A stretch of DNA of 64,000 nucleotides from Taeniopygia guttata (lineage: Eukaryota > Chordata > Aves > Passeriformes > Estrildidae), in contig NC_133026.1 in the NCBI RefSeq assembly GCF_048771995.1, forward strand, positions 101,773,001 through 101,837,000. Reading direction: 5' to 3'. Of this stretch, positions 49,057 through 63,404 are shown piece by piece. Each line of letters opens with the position of its first letter. The stretch's first letter is position 1. A program made the position numbers and the translations under genes. The notes beneath the pieces are model-generated. The model saw nothing but the letters and a program-made list of their open reading frames with translations, made no database searches and was not told the DNA's origin.

Positions 49057-52000
49057 CAAACCTATTGCATGTGCTTTGCTATGTGAAACTAGGTCTTAAA
49101 GAATAACAAGTAATTGTCATTTTGTTTTCATGAACTAAACTTAGTTTTGCACCAGTGGCTCATAAAACCTATGCCAAGTAAGATGTCCTCAGAATTAAGG
49201 AGGAAGGAAAGAAGTCTCTGGTTTGGGAGGACAACACATCTATTCTCTCTCAAAAACATCTGAGAAACAAAAGATTCACCCTCTTCTGTTTAAAATCACT
49301 TTCCAGCTGGATCAGTTCTAAGTGTCACACATTCCAAATGTGTTTCATATACTTGGACAGTAGTGCTTTAATGTCATGAATCCTTCTGAATCATCTCTTC
49401 CAGCAGTACACCCAGAACTATCTTTCCCAGCAGGCTGAGAGCAGCCCAGTCTGGATTTGGGTTGCCCTAGCACACACACATGCAAATGCTGCTGTGGTGA
49501 GAACTGTACAGCAACAGGAAATTCTGCAGGAAACGTGAATGGCATAGGAAAATCCTGTCCAGCACTGAGTATCACAAACAGCAAATTAAGAGATGCTTAC
49601 AGATATAATATCTGTGAACCAAAGAGGGGAAATTGTAGTAATCACACATTGTGTTTGAATAGTACTTTGTATTGTGAGAAAGCTTAGCATAATGTGGTAT
49701 ATAACTACATTGCAGCAGGCCTGTCATTTGGAAAGTGGGAGGGAAAGAGTTTATCCTCTCCTCCAATCCGTCCCTCATTTGACTTTCTCTTTGTAAAGTC
49801 ATTTCAATAGCAAGCAAAATCTCACAGTGCAGTGAGCATGAATATAATCAGCTTTCAATGCCCTCACTTCCACTGGATTTTAAACAGCAGATTCCCCTGA
49901 GCACAGCAGAGTTTGATCAGAGTGCTTTTCTGAAATGGGGGCTCTGTTGTTGATGTTCAAAGAAAAACACAGTTCTTCAGGTGTCTACATCCCCTGCGTG
50001 ACTGAGACATTCTGCTGGACTTGTCAGTCCTTGCAAGGATGAGGGTCTTCCACAGGGGTGGGAAAACTCAGGACTGTGCTGTGTACCCTTGAGGGACTGA
50101 TGAGCTGTATGCAAGAGGGAGCTGCACAGAGTGATGTTCACTGAAGTACAAGCAGCTGTTGCCACCCAGCAGTCCTGGCACGGAACAGGAGTTGACAATC
50201 CAGGAAGTCTGCCTCCACAGATGCAAAGTTTCACATACTTTAATCTTTTCATGCAGATTTTATAAAATAAGAAGTATTAAAAGAAAAAGGCAACAATTGG
50301 AAGCTCCAGAAATAGTTTATATTAAAAAAACCCTCCTATTTTGTGTTACGTGAGCAAAGTTTGTGCTGGATTTCAGTTGCCAAAGAGCATATGAGCTGCC
50401 TGTGAAATGTCCAACATTCTCATCTGGAAAACTTTTAGATTTTATTCCTTTATTTGGCTTGAAACAAAGCTTTTCTTGCTTTTGTTAAATCTTTAACTGA
50501 GGTCTGGACCACAGGAAAAGTAAAAGGCAACATGCTGGCTAGAGGACATCATTTTATATTTTAGAAGAAGGATTTGGAGTGAAAACAGATGAAAGCTGTG
50601 GGGGCCCTGGTCAGATGGCAGTCAAAAAATCTCCAGGAGCCAGAAGGAACAGAGTCCAACATATTTGAATCCTGGGTCAGAAGAAATCAATGATCAGCTG
50701 AAACTGGGGATAATGCAAGGAAAAATAAAGAAACTGACGTTCCTTGAGGTATTGCTTCAGCACTTTGTATAGTGAATAAAGGAAAAATACCATCGAGAGG
50801 AGATTCTCAGAATTCTGGCATCAAGAATTTCTGTGTGTTTGCATTAACCACCGTCACTCTGGTGCTATTTCTAAATAGAACAGAAGCTGCAGAGGAACAG
50901 AAAGCAAAAGATGACCCAGAACAAACAGGAAGACATAGAAAACCTGGAGAGAGAAGACTAAAGAGTTTTCTGGAAATCTAGTCCATGCTCAGCCCCAAAT
51001 GGAGGAGGGGACTGACATCCACTGGATGAAGTAATCAGTCAGGGCAAAGGAAGAATTCAATATGAAGAGGGCCATATAAAGGATCTGTTAGTAGAGGTCG
51101 TTGTTTTTGTGAAAGCTAATGAGTCAATTAACATACAGCAACTCCAAACGTGCTGCCTCTGAAGCATCCCAAGCCCTTCTTTAGAAAAGTCACAGAGGTC
51201 ACAATTTGCAAAGGAACGTTTTTAGCTTCACTACACAATCTTAAAGAGGTAGTCATTGCAGGAAAACAGTCCCTTGACTTATAATGGTACCAAAACATGG
51301 TTTTACTCTGTTAATTATAGTGCTGTTACAGGTGTTCATATTGCTATTGTTCCTAGCTCTGCCACTTCAGTCAAATCCTGTTTTCTTTGTCATCCAGGAA
51401 TGGTCAGTGGAAGTAGGATATCCTCCTCAAGCCCTGGGGCACAGACTTGAGTTCTTCCCTAAATATTGTTTCCAGCAGAAGTTTATATAATCATGAAAAA
51501 CAGAATGGAGCCCTTACATGGCTTCTGTGGTCTTAAAAACACCATGCAGTGGATAAGACCCAAGGAAATTATCAGTGACTTTAGCTTTTACTGCAGTATT
51601 GCAGGATCATGCTAAGTTACTGGGAAAAAAACAACCCAGCCAACAAGAATATAGGTGGACTTTCTGTCACTAAACTATAACCACATACAAAATTAACTTT
51701 GGAGTGTTATAAACAAGACAGCTGAGCTTATCTAAGGACTGAGGTGGTGGCAAAAGTGACTTTGTTCTTCAGCTGCTTCTGATCTCTTTGTTCTGCAAAA
51801 CTTGATAACTTGATTGCCAGGAAAGGGCACACACTAGAGGTTTCATTTTATCAGCTAGTTTTTACCATTAAACAAAATTATTTAAAATTAAACAAAATGT
51901 CTAGCCTTCCCTCCCATTCTTCAGGTTCCTATTGACACTTAATACATCAAATTATTGATTTATTTTATAAATGTGGAATCTTCAGGTATGATATAAGAAT

Positions 52001-53270
52001 CTTATATAAATGTACCGGGATGATGAGGAGCAGGGAGCAAGAAGGCTGAAGGAAGTTAGATCTGAACATTCATTGTTCTAGAAATTCATCACTATTTTGA
52101 ACAATTTTAAAGCTGTTTTCCACATGTGCTATTGTTAAAGCCTCTGTGTGTCACACCGGATAATGTCTTGCACTGCTGCACTGGGTCCTTGAAAGGAAAT
52201 GGAGTCGTTCAGCCAGCCACTTCTTTTCCAGTTTCTGTTGTTCTGTCAAGGTTAAAATTTTCTTTCCTTAAGGATACCAGCTGTAAACAAGCAGCCCCTA
52301 ACACAAACAGTCTCAAAAAAAACCTTGTAGTTTATCATTCAACAGCAATTAAACACCTGTTAGTCTTTTAGATTGGTGCCATAATGCACACTTCAGTTTA
52401 ACATCACTTAGCATTGAATTTAAAGGACATTTCTTTCATTAAAAAGCTTTCTCACCACAGGAGAAAAAGCACAAATGAAGTCTCTCTAGAGACATTTTGC
52501 TTTTTATTAGTACTCAGAACTGCTTTACACTCCTACTCCTCCCTCCATACAAATTCCCCCCAACAAATGCTCCCAAACCTTCTTTACATAGCTCTGCTTA
52601 TCTGGATTTTCTCCCTAAAGAGGAACTAAGTAATCTTTATTTGTAGAAACAGTATTTGCTAGCAGAAATAAATTTCAAAATTCATATTCACAAATATGTA
52701 ATCATTTGCTAAAAATTTTGGAAGTACAAAAATCAATATTGACTACAGCTTGCTTAACAATACATTTTTTAGTCTGTGCTGACCCATAACAACAGAGGAG
52801 CTTAACATATTTATAACACTCATACATTTTTTAATTAGAAATAAAAGATTTTGTATTCTGGTGCATCTGTATTTAATAGTTACAAAATGGTGAATGAAAA
52901 TTGCTTTTATTTTTCCTCCAGTAGCATTTCCTTGGAAAATGGAAACTGCTTTGCGAACCTAAAACTAATACAGAGAATTTCTCCCTCCCTTCTTCTCTTC
53001 CCTCATAGATAGAATCCTCTCAGCAAAAACTCATTCAGTAGTACTACAGTCTAAAGATCATTGATTGTTAAACAGTGTAACATTATTTTTCTATGATATT
53101 TTTGCATTGAACACTGCAAAGACACAAATTGTTATTGCTAGCAATATTGCAACATCTCACATTGTTTCCAGTTGATCATAAATTCTGTATAGCATCATAT
53201 CCTTTTCTTATGGCTTTACACTAGCACTGTAAAAGCCTGGAATACAGATTACTATTCTGGATTTATATTT

Positions 53271-53314
53271 ATTATTTTTCCTGAATATTTCCTAAATATT
53301 ATTTTTCCTGAATA
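53271..53314. repeat. 17-bp exact direct repeat
   Basis: ATTATTTTTCCTGAATA occurs at 53271-53287 and again at 53298-53314 with a 10-bp spacer. This is a small local duplication. Confidence 0.85.
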
Positions 53315-53734
53315 GCTTCTTCCATTAACTGAAGTGCATGTCAGATGAGCAGTGGCCCAACCCATCTTGAGTTGCCCTGGTACAAAGGGTGCATTCCCCT
53401 TTTGCCACACTTATGCCATGCTCTTGTCATAAACAAGAATTTTATGCTGACCTGGGTTGTCAGAGAACACTGAGGAAAAGATCAGGAGCCAAAGAGAGTA
53501 TTTTAGGTAATTCTAACTGTTAACCATTCCAGTGCTGATGAACAATAGGCAGCAGCCATGAATATAATGTGAACATCTGCCTGATGGCTGAGAGCTTTAT
53601 CTCGAAGCTTGGGAACTCAGATGGATGGTGCTTCTCTTCCATCCCAGTCCAGGTTAAATATTGACTGGCCTGACCTTAAGGCTGTTTATTATGTGCAAGC
53701 CAAAGTCATTCTTAATGCGACAGCTCACAGAGCC

Positions 53735-53800
53735 CAAAATGCGCTAAGCACTTTACAGATTTGTAGGGCAATCCAGGCCCCAGCCCCAAAAAGCTGATAT
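53735..53800. repeat. Possible ancient amniote LINE/SINE tail
   Basis: GCGCTAAGCACTTTACAG followed by CAGCCCCAAAAAGCTGA resembles old amniote L3/MIR-type 3' ends (GCTAAGCACTTTACA ... CCCTGCCCCAAAGAGCT). The match is short and from memory, so this is tentative. Confidence 0.3.
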
Positions 53801-56800
53801 GTCAGTGTCAATTTTAGACACAGGGGCCATTCCTCCCTGTTCCTCCTTCCCACCCATTCCTCTTTCTCTGGGCTGTGTTACTTATCTAGTCACTTGGAAA
53901 ATCAGAACAAGTAAATAGTTTTAGGAAACAAAAATTTGCCTCAGCATCTGAGTTTTGAAAACAACCAAAACCTTTGTAAAAGAAATGGGAATTAATAGCA
54001 GATTGTGGGTTCAGTTCCCTCTGGTTGCATGGTGAGTGGAAAACCCATTCAGCCATTTCAAATACTAAACAGACATCTGGAATTATCTCTGCCTGGATAT
54101 AGCAATGGGTAAATGTTCCCACACATTGTGGCAAAGGGACTGGGGGAATGGCTGCTTCCATCGCTTATAAATCCATCATTAAAATTACCTATTTTCAAAG
54201 AAGAAATATTGCAATAATACAAATGGTATTTTTTAAAGCAGCTTGATAAAGACTAGTTCCAGGTTGTCTGTGAGACACTGGCAGAACCATAGCATTTTCA
54301 GAAAATGGGTTTCTGCTTCTCAGATGTTCTAGTTCTTTTAGTCCATTCAATGGAAATGACAGTTCAGGGTGAACCAGCAAAAAGTTATTTAGTCTAGATC
54401 AAAGGTTAAATTTTCAGCTCCCCTCTCTAATAATAAATAAAGTTTTGAAAACATGTTTTGGAAATGATATTTTGTGAAATGAATTTCAAGGTGGCCTTTT
54501 AGGGTAGTCAGAATTACAAGAGCCAATGTGACACACATTGTGTAGGAGAGAAAAAGAAAGAGCTCGTGTAAAAGGGATTTAAGTAAGCTTATAAAAACTG
54601 CTCATGTTGAGTTGCATTTTTTCTCCAGCTGAATTCCTGCTCAGTTGCAGTTTACCAGTTAGGTTCTCAAATTAAATCTACAGTTTTCTGTGCAAGGGAA
54701 GGGGAAAAATAATAAATCAAAACTAATGAGATATTCTTTATACTACTGACGTCTTTATTTTTTTTTCCTGCGTCATTGGTAGATTTGAAAGGCAAAAGCA
54801 AGGAGCGAAACTGAATGTGAAAAATGTAAACTGCCCACCTGGTGAAGAGAAGGGAAGGAGGAAATCAGAAGGGTGAGTTAGCAATTCCTTAAGCACATGC
54901 AATGTCTGTAATTTTCAAACTTGACAATTGCACTAAGACACAGAGAGGAAGGGAACTGATAGGGAGAGTGTTTGCTCTTTCACAGACAGACTTGCGAGAG
55001 CAGTACATCAGCATTTTGCCGAGGCTGTGTGTAGCACATGCATAGCTCAACACAGGCACAGAATTGCAGCCACAGGAGGGGGAGGGAGGAGGATTCTCAC
55101 CTGCTTCCCTCCCCTGCTCTCTCTGCCTTCCCTGCAGCGAGAATATTGACACAGTCCTCCCTTTCTCCAAGCTTAAAATCCAGTGAGTTAAAACACTTTG
55201 CCTGTCCTTCTCTAGATGTATCTACAAAAACCTGTGTTAATACCTTTCTCCAGATTTTAAAATCTTATTATCCTTTTCATTTTTTTGCTCTGTGATTCTT
55301 TTGTCTCTCTCCTTCCCTAGCCCCTCCCTTCGCCCCAAGAATAACAGAGTGTCTAGACTGAGCAAACATTGAAACAGACAATGTACAGCATTCTTTCAAA
55401 TGCACAAAAAACCAAACCAGGAGAGAAGAGATAAAAACTGGTGGGTTTCTTTTTCCCCCTCTCTAATCCTAGGTGTTATCGTGACAATGTAGGTAAAATA
55501 TTTTCTGATGGAGGTGTTATTTTTGAATTTATATTATCTGTAAGTTCAGACAGTGGTTGAGAAGTTGGCACTCATCAGCTTCTGTGTGCAGGAGCAGTGG
55601 CACATTAGGCAGAGAGAAGAGTGCAAGGGTGCTGCTCTGAGCTGTGCTCATCCATATCATTACACAATGATTAAGATCACACGTAACCTTCTCGCAGTTC
55701 AGCAGGAAGCTATATCTAGAATTTGACTGTCACCAGACTGTACTGAATTTAGTGGGCCTTTTTGTTTCATTTACGTTACTGCTCGATTTTTCTTGTCTGG
55801 CAACTTCTGATTGTTATCCAGAGAGCCATTCTAATGTCTAAGAAATTAATTGATGCTATAGTCTTCCTAGCATTTGTCTTCAGCTGCTATACTTAAATGA
55901 TTATTTGTCTGAAGGCTGTTCTTCACATACAGAAATTTGGACAAAATTAACAGTGAAACCAGAACATTTTTTCACAAGTAAACCTTTGTAGTGAACAGAG
56001 AGACACTGAATATGATGTATAACATTCTACATGGTTACCAAATTTGTCTTTAATACGGGCGTATAAATCTAAAAGTCTTGGCATTACTTCAGAGATGCTG
56101 CATACTCAGTTCTGCATTTTGTGGGGGCTGCAGAACACCAATTCTTTACAAATCACCAACCTGCAGGAAGATAACTAAGGATACTCAATCCATATTTTCT
56201 ATAAGACCAGGTGTGTAAATATATTTGCTCATGACCAGAAAGCTTCTGTTATCCTGTTTTAGGAAATTTGATTGCTTTTTCTGTCCATCTATCTCAACAA
56301 TTAGCTCTCACTCTATAAGGATCATCATTTGTTTTGCCTGAGATGCATGTCTGTGGATGCAGTAGAGGATTGGTATACACAAGACATAAGTAGTGAAACA
56401 TCAACCTGTATTTTTGATGAGGCAGTGCAGAAGATGTGGATTGGGGTCTAAATCCAAGAACAAAGAGATTTTGTAAGTAGCTTGGGTGAAAGAAAACTCT
56501 TTTCCTTGCACTTTCAGTTATTTTCTTTCAGCAAGGGATTGCTGTCTGGAGCCATCAAAAATTCCTCTCTTATATGACAGATTAGAACTAGAAGTAGAAC
56601 TTCTATTGCCAAATTGACTCATCTGGCTTCCCCAAATAAGAACATGTATTTGTAGCCACTCATACTTTGCACTTGGTGCCTATAACCTGTAACTGTGTTG
56701 TTAAGACCATGTGTCTTGTCTTGGTATGTTGCAGACTTTCCAGGAGACTCAGACAATCAGTGCAAAAATACACTCTGACCTAGGACCCTCCCTGGATTTC

Positions 56801-58072
56801 ACTTTCAGGAGGATACCTGGCCAAGGTTTAAAAGGTGACCATTCCTCATAATAATTCATTATATGTTGTGGGCAGCAGCATATATTCTTCTGGTAGCCAT
56901 TACAAGTATAAAATACTGTACTTTGCAGCATAGAGAGAAAGGACAGTGTAGCAACTAGTGAGAAGAGCTGACCCTTCCATCAAAGAAGAACTGATTATCA
57001 GTGAATTTTCATTTGTCTGTGTAACACTCAAGACACCAATTAACTACCTGTCTTTCTCCTATTAGCAATATCTACAGTGTGCTATGTAGGAAAAGAGTCT
57101 TAGTCAAAATTAACAAGGCACAAACCACTGCTTGAATAGCAATTAGCAGACAGTGTCATTGCCATATCTTCCTAATAAGATGAAACAATAGAGAAGGAAA
57201 TGTATTCAGCATCTAATGGATGCTGTAGATCAAATAACATCTCAGAGATTTCTGAAGCAGCATAAACAGAATGGCTCCCTGTTGTGAAAAGTCATCTTGG
57301 ATCAATGGTAGAACTGGAATAATCACTGGCATGTAACTGATGTGGGGAAGGGAAAAATACAGCATACTGAATTTTGTGTTATCAAATGAATGGCTTCATT
57401 TGAGCCTGCAAGAATGTTTCACCAACTCTGTACTGGACAGGAGACAGACACTAATGGGGATGGTTTGTTTTTGCAGACAGATATCTGCAGTTCCACCCTT
57501 TCTCCCTCTTGTTGCCCAACCTCAGCCCAAGATCAACATGATTCAAAAGCAGGTTTCATTTATCTGACATGCACATGTGCTCCTTTAGGGGATTGAGGCT
57601 TAAAAAAATGGTCTGGGTTTTAGGTCATCTCTGTAACAGGATTAAAAATATTAACTGGCTCATAAATTTGTTTTACCAGGGTAGCATTGCCTGACTGAGC
57701 CTGTATCATTTTTATTGCTAGCTACAGTTATGTTTATTGACAGACAAGGATTATAAAATGATGACACAAAGCAGTAGTTATTCTGAGATCCAGCAGGAAC
57801 AATAAATTCTCTGCCTCCAGTTCTGGAAATGTTTCAAGGCCTTTTTCTTCATGAATAGTTACTCTATAAAGCCACAGTATTTTCTTGACTAGCATTACTC
57901 ATTTTCTTCACCTGTGCTGCTCTAATCAGTACAACAGAAATGCAGAAGAGAGTGGTATAATGCTACAAAATTTACAAAGCCCTAAATACACAGAGCTGAA
58001 ATTATATTTTTTCTTCAAATCTTAGTTGCCAACATCAACAGCAGAGTTTCTTCTGCCTAGGGATATTTCAGT

Positions 58073-58105
<33 letters not shown>

Positions 58106-58489
58106 GGGAGCAAAAAGGCAAACAAGAAAACATGGTAAACATTATGAACTTCAGTTGGAGAGAAAGAAATAAAGAACATCTAAGCTTTTAAATACACAAC
58201 AAAATGACACAAAATCAATATACATCAGAAGTCTGTTGAAGCCCAAGTTTTCAAATATTAGTTATGTGCTTTAATGGCACTAAGAAATTGGAGGACATTT
58301 GCTGCCCAGTGCAACAAATGACACAGAGGTGGCCTACTTCACTTTCAGTCTATTTCAGATGTAAAGTTTTTCAAGCCCCTATTGTTTATCTTATCTTCCT
58401 GTTGCCCTTTGGGTATTTGTTTACATCCTTCCCATAGTCTGAACCCTGAAACTTTACTCGAAATGAGGTATCACTGATCTCAATAGTGA
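53801..58489. other. Intergenic DNA, no recognised gene
   Basis: AT-rich with short CT-rich patches (about 55070-55140 and 55290-55330) and a (CA)n-poly(A) compound repeat at 58072-58105. No gene was recognised. Confidence 0.55.
58072..58105. repeat. (AC)n followed by poly(A)
   Basis: About six AC dinucleotides run directly into 22 A residues. Seen directly. Confidence 0.9.
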
Positions 58490-58600
58490 GATTGATACTG
58501 AAACACGGGAGGGTTGAGACTGCGAAGGACCTCTGGAAGTCATCTTGACAACCTCTTTGCTCAAGCAAGGTCATCTTGAGCCACCTAGAGCTCCTCACCC
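58490..58600 (-). mobile_element. CR1 LINE fragment, 3'-UTR region (reverse orientation)
   Basis: GCGAAGGACCTCTGGAAGTC, then CAACCTCTTTGCTCAAGCAA and GGTCATCTTGAGC match the reverse complement of the CR1 3'-UTR (consensus-like GACCTCTGGAGATCATCTAG and CTGCTCAAGCAGGGTCACCT). It is short and decayed. It may belong to the same insertion as the fragment starting at 58850. Confidence 0.65.
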
Positions 58601-58849
58601 TTCACAAATGAAAATTAATTTGTCCAAGAAAAAGAGGAATCTTTTTTTTAACATAGTAGTGTCACGCTGTTGCCACTGTCTTTGTCCTCCTAACTTCTAA
58701 CTCCTCCTCTGCCTTATACTTCCTCCCCAGTTTCACATACACAAAGCACTTCTATTGCAATTGCACGTGCCTCTATCAGATTTCCATCATCTGCTTTTTG
58801 GAACAATTTCCTATTTTCTGGAACTCCTTCCAAATTTGAAAGCATCCTC

Positions 58850-59220
58850 ATGATTTCATCATCCAGATCATTGATCAGCAAAGAATTGAATAAAAATGGA
58901 CTCAGAAATACACAATTTTAAATGTCCTCCCAGATTGACAAAAAACCAGGAATAGTTTCTCTTTGATTTTGTTTTCTCAAGCAGCTGTGAGCCTTCTCTG
59001 TGGTGATTTAATCATATACCATAATTTGCTTATGAGAATGCTCTGTAGGAGACTCAAGAGCCTTACTGAAGCCAAGATAGATCACATCTACTGCTTCCCC
59101 CTTATTCACTTATCCTGTCAAAGAAAGAAATTAGATTGGTTTGATACAATTTGTCCTTGACAAATTCACATTCACTAGACTATTATTACCCTCGAGGTGT
59201 TCATAAATTGATTGATTGAT
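58850..59220 (-). mobile_element. Old CR1 LINE fragment, reverse-transcriptase region (reverse orientation)
   Basis: Reverse complement of the C-terminal part of CR1 ORF2. Landmarks from left to right are CATCCAGATCATTGATCAGC, TTGCTTATGAGAATGCTCTG, GCCAAGATAGATCACATCTA, CTGCTTCCCCCTTATTCACT, TTGTCCTTGACAAATTCACA and TTCATAAATTGATTGATTGA. The order and spacing fit one element. The frame is broken many times and no function remains. Confidence 0.75.
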
Positions 59221-60151
59221 CCTCCACCACACAGCTTCAGTTCAAGGAAAATCACTTCAGCAGCATCTACTCTCATGTGTAGCTAATTGGGCTCAGTTCT
59301 GTGAATTCAAATCTACTTCTGCAGGTTTGGTGCAGAGTTTCCAAAAAGGCCTCCCAACTATCTTGACCATGTGTTCTCTTCAGTCCCAAAGCTAACCAGG
59401 TTAAATGAGCTTTACCTGCCATACTCAAGGGCACCAGAGCTGTGAACACAACCTGTGCTCATAAGAATATCATGCACCCTCTAAATGAGCTCTCTTTACT
59501 ACAGTATCAAACATAAAATCACTGCCTGTTGATGAGAGTGACCTACCAGTTCTGGGGTTCATGCTACTGTGGTGCATGAGTAAGAATATTTTGTCATTTA
59601 TGAAGAGCAGAACACTGTAAATGGTATTATTTGTAAACAATATTTGCAATTTATGTAAATGAAGCTGCATAGAATCTCCTTAATCTCCTTTTTTTTTCCC
59701 AGGAAGGGAGCAGGGTTTCAGTTTTCTAAGCTATTTGACCCTGAGGCTTGCATTTGGAATTCCATGCTGATAGACACTACATAATTATTATTTTAATTGG
59801 AAAAGCCGAAAAATATTCTACTGTGTCTCTTAATTCAAATGTTATAGCTGCCACATAGGGCTCGGTCCTAGAATGGTTTCAGCACAGACTTACACTGAGC
59901 ACAGCTGGCTTTTTGCTCAGAACAAGATCAATATTTTGGTATGGCATCCTTACAATGCAGAATTAGCTAACTTAAAGGCTGTTTGAATCCAAATTGACCA
60001 CAAATATGCTGCACTATTAAACACTGGAAATTTGACTTTTACACTTACGACTAAAAAAGAATGTATTAACTTAGTTAATGTGCACAGACACCTAATTTTC
60101 TAGTTCTTGCTTCAGCAAAACTCCTGCAGCTAAAGAAGGGTAGTTTCAGTT

Positions 60152-60221
60152 CAGTGTGAGATGATCTCAGCGAGTTCAGCGTGAGATGATCTCAGTGCAC
60201 TCAGTGTGAGGTGAGCTTCAG
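60152..60221. repeat. 25-bp tandem repeat, about 2.8 copies
   Basis: Units start at 60152, 60177 and 60202 with CAGYGTGAGATGATCTCAG; the third is partial and diverged. Each unit contains the near-palindrome TGAGATGATCTCA. Confidence 0.85.
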
Positions 60222-63200
60222 ACACAGTCTTGTCCTCATTCTTGTTTGATCTTGGTCCCCTGTTAGGTTCTGCCATTGCAAAACTTATGCACAGAAATTC
60301 AGTGGGATCACACTCACTAGGAACTAAGTTTTTTAGAATTCCAGTACCTGTTTCCCATTTGAGAATCAGAAGAAAATATTACTTTCCTACATCACTTTTT
60401 GAAGAACTGAGACACACTTTTAAGGGCCAGAGAAGTACCAAAATAATAAACTATTTGCTTCAAAGATAATGCAAAGCACTGAATAGGTCATTAAGGAATA
60501 ATTTAATTTGAAGAAACATTACCACCAGAGCAAAATGAATAGATTAAATTTGCTATTTGTTTTCTTTCTCTCTTTGGAAACATATAAAAGATACCATTTG
60601 TAGAATGATAACATTTTTTTATTCCATCATCTACCATTGCAAATATATCCATTTTCTTCATTTTATAAACAGTTCAATTGCACTGACTGTTTACATACAC
60701 TTGTGGAAAAAAGACATCTACCTTAAGATTTACTTGCCCCCTCTTCCATCCATCACTAAGGGCATGTTTGTGTTTGGCACAGGGATACAGCAGGATGCCT
60801 GAGGTTGGTTTCATCCCAGCTTATATGTCCACATATTGTTATACAGAGCCCTGCTGATAACATAAGGTGGAAGAAAAACAAGTACTAGAACACAGCACTG
60901 TATCTGCACCAGTAAATCTTCCCCTCTCATCAGTTGGTCTGGGGCTGAGGCTGTGATGGAGCTGGGCAGCTTTCTGTGCTTCTTTTCCATGCAAACCTCG
61001 CCCAAGAACAGTTGCATCATTGCTTTCATGTTCCTGCTATTTTAAAATGCATTTCAGCTTAATTACCTATTAATTTGAATATGAGAGTTGGATTGAATCT
61101 TAGTTCTCTGCCATAGTTTTATCTTAGAAACAGCAACAAAATGACTTTTCTCTGTGGCTCTGTAAGTACAGCTAGCTACGAAAATTGTTCCCAGGGCTGT
61201 GTATGCCCCTTCTGACACTGCCAAGGTTACTTGTGAATAAGAATCATGTTTGTTTCTGCTACATCAGAAAACAATTAGTCTTCATTGTTTGCCAACCAGG
61301 AGTAATCAAAAGCAGTAGGGAAATTAAATGTATTTTCTGGTACATATGAAGATATACAAAAGCAAAAGCAAAAATGCAAACTATAACGGGAAAACTCCTA
61401 GACTGCCTCTTGCAGGAAAATAAAGATCTAGGCATTTTACAGACAGATTTTTTTATTATTTTTTTGTCTTTTTAGTGAAGACATGTTTGATGGAGAAAAC
61501 TCCAGATGCATGGTAAAGTGAGGCAGAATAGTTTGTCTGCTGTGGAAACAGTTAAGGTCAGGGTGCATATACAAGAGCTGCTTTATTTGCTTAGGTTTGA
61601 TTTGAAAAGGTGGTTTTAGCAATACCAATGGGGAAATTTAGCTCCTTTTTGCTGGCATGGAGAAGAAGAGTATGGCTATGAATAACCAGGAATGCACATT
61701 TAAGGTACTGACACACTGCTCACCCCTGTAATTACAGGATAGACAATTATCTCAGTTTGAACAGAGTGGATATTGAAAGAGTTTAACTGCTGGCTATATT
61801 AAACTGAGATCTAGAAGCAGTAGGATTTCTAAGTAAAAATATTAGGCACAGATCTGCCCAAAACCAAAAAGACCTAGTTCACTGAGCAGAAACTAAAGTC
61901 CAGCTGGTCCAGAGAACCTCAAGCAGGTACCTGATTTTCAGCTAGTTAGCAAGAAAGAATAATCTTCAGGCTGTATGTCAAACCATCCAAGGGAGTAGAG
62001 GCCTCTCCATGTAGTTGGGACCCAGAGCCTGACAGCTCAGGTGAGGAGCTGAGTTTTCTTCCTGAGAAATCACAAGGAGATCTTCCTGCCTTTTCTGCAA
62101 TAGTATCTGCTCAAGAATTGGGCTCAGAGGCTTGCCAAGCCTGGGGGAAGAGGAAAGGGAGAGAAGAGGGAGAGCAGGGAAGGTGGAGAGCAGCCTTTAA
62201 AAGAAAGCAAGAACACTGTGTATTTCTATGAGGCACAGTCCAGTCCCAGAGGTGTACTCATCTTTTAGAGGAATTAGACTATCGTCTGATTGGTGTTTGG
62301 ATCTCAGTGTAAAATGAGTAAAAACTGAGCCAAACATCCTGGCCAAAAAAGCCCAGCAAGTTTAGATACTGTTGACCAACTGCCAAGCAGGTTTTAAAAA
62401 AATGTATAATTCAAGATTTATTTACATGATCACTGCAAATGCAGCTCTAGAGAAATTTTTTGGGTTCAGCATCCCATGCTTTACATTGTATTGGCAGATT
62501 ACAAGGCCCTACAGCAGCCCCCTCCAGTCTCCTGTGCTGCAATCCAGATGAGGTTTCTTGTCCTGCATGCAGTACGTGTTTGCCACAGGGACCCTGTATC
62601 CCTTTAACTCTGGCACAACTTCCTTTAACAGAGAATGTTGAGCTATAGACAGGCTTTCCAAAAAACTAAACTAAAATTAATTTTTTTTAAAAAATCACAA
62701 ATTGGGAAAGGTAAATCTATCAATTTTAATATATAAACTCACCATAGCAGAATTTGGAAAAAGAACCCAAACACACTGACAGTCAAATCAAAATAATTCA
62801 GTTTGTAAATAGCAGGAGGACAGCAGACTGCCTTTCTTAGACTCAAATTCTAGGCTAGCATTATACACATTGTTAAAACTTCTTTCTATGTGTAAGCTTT
62901 TCTACAGAATTTATCCTGGAGTATCTAAACCTTGTGCAGCTGCTCCCTCACTGCTCTGTGATTATCTGAGAAGCCAGCTGAAAGCTCATTTTTAGGCTTC
63001 TCCTTTTTCGTGGGGTATTGCTTTACTGTAGTTATTTAATGAAATGCTGCGTGTGACAAAAAGAGTTGTTTCAGAAATACCCTTGTAAAAGTATTTAAAG
63101 CCACAAGACTGCCATTCATTTGCTCACCAGTGGTTGTTATCTCCATCCATGTTGCTCCCATGGGTGCCAGGGTGGTGCAGAGTTCCATGGGCACAACGAG

Positions 63201-63380
63201 GGGTTTGAAATGGGGACAAAGGCATGGAAAATAGGAGAGAACACACTGGTAGTTGGAGTGGGTAGCTCAAGTGAGTGCAGAGAGGGGCTAGGAGAAGAGA
63301 AGGGCAGCACACAGCTGGGCAGAAGCAGCCCCTTTGCAATATGGTAGGGATGCAGTGGTCCTCAGCTGAGGCACCCTGGG

Positions 63381-63404
63381 CTGTGACACTGTGACACTGT
63401 GACA
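63381..63404. repeat. Three exact copies of CTGTGACA
   Basis: An 8-bp unit is repeated three times without mismatch. It is a short minisatellite seed with no known role. Confidence 0.9.

Larger units (their letters stand above)
46701..53734. other. Intergenic DNA, no recognised gene
   Basis: AT-rich DNA holding a C-rich/G-quadruplex motif (47331-47358), an 18-A tract (49039-49056), a CT-rich patch (about 48695-48790) and a 17-bp direct repeat (53271-53314). No gene was recognised; open frames are at most 91 codons. Confidence 0.55.
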
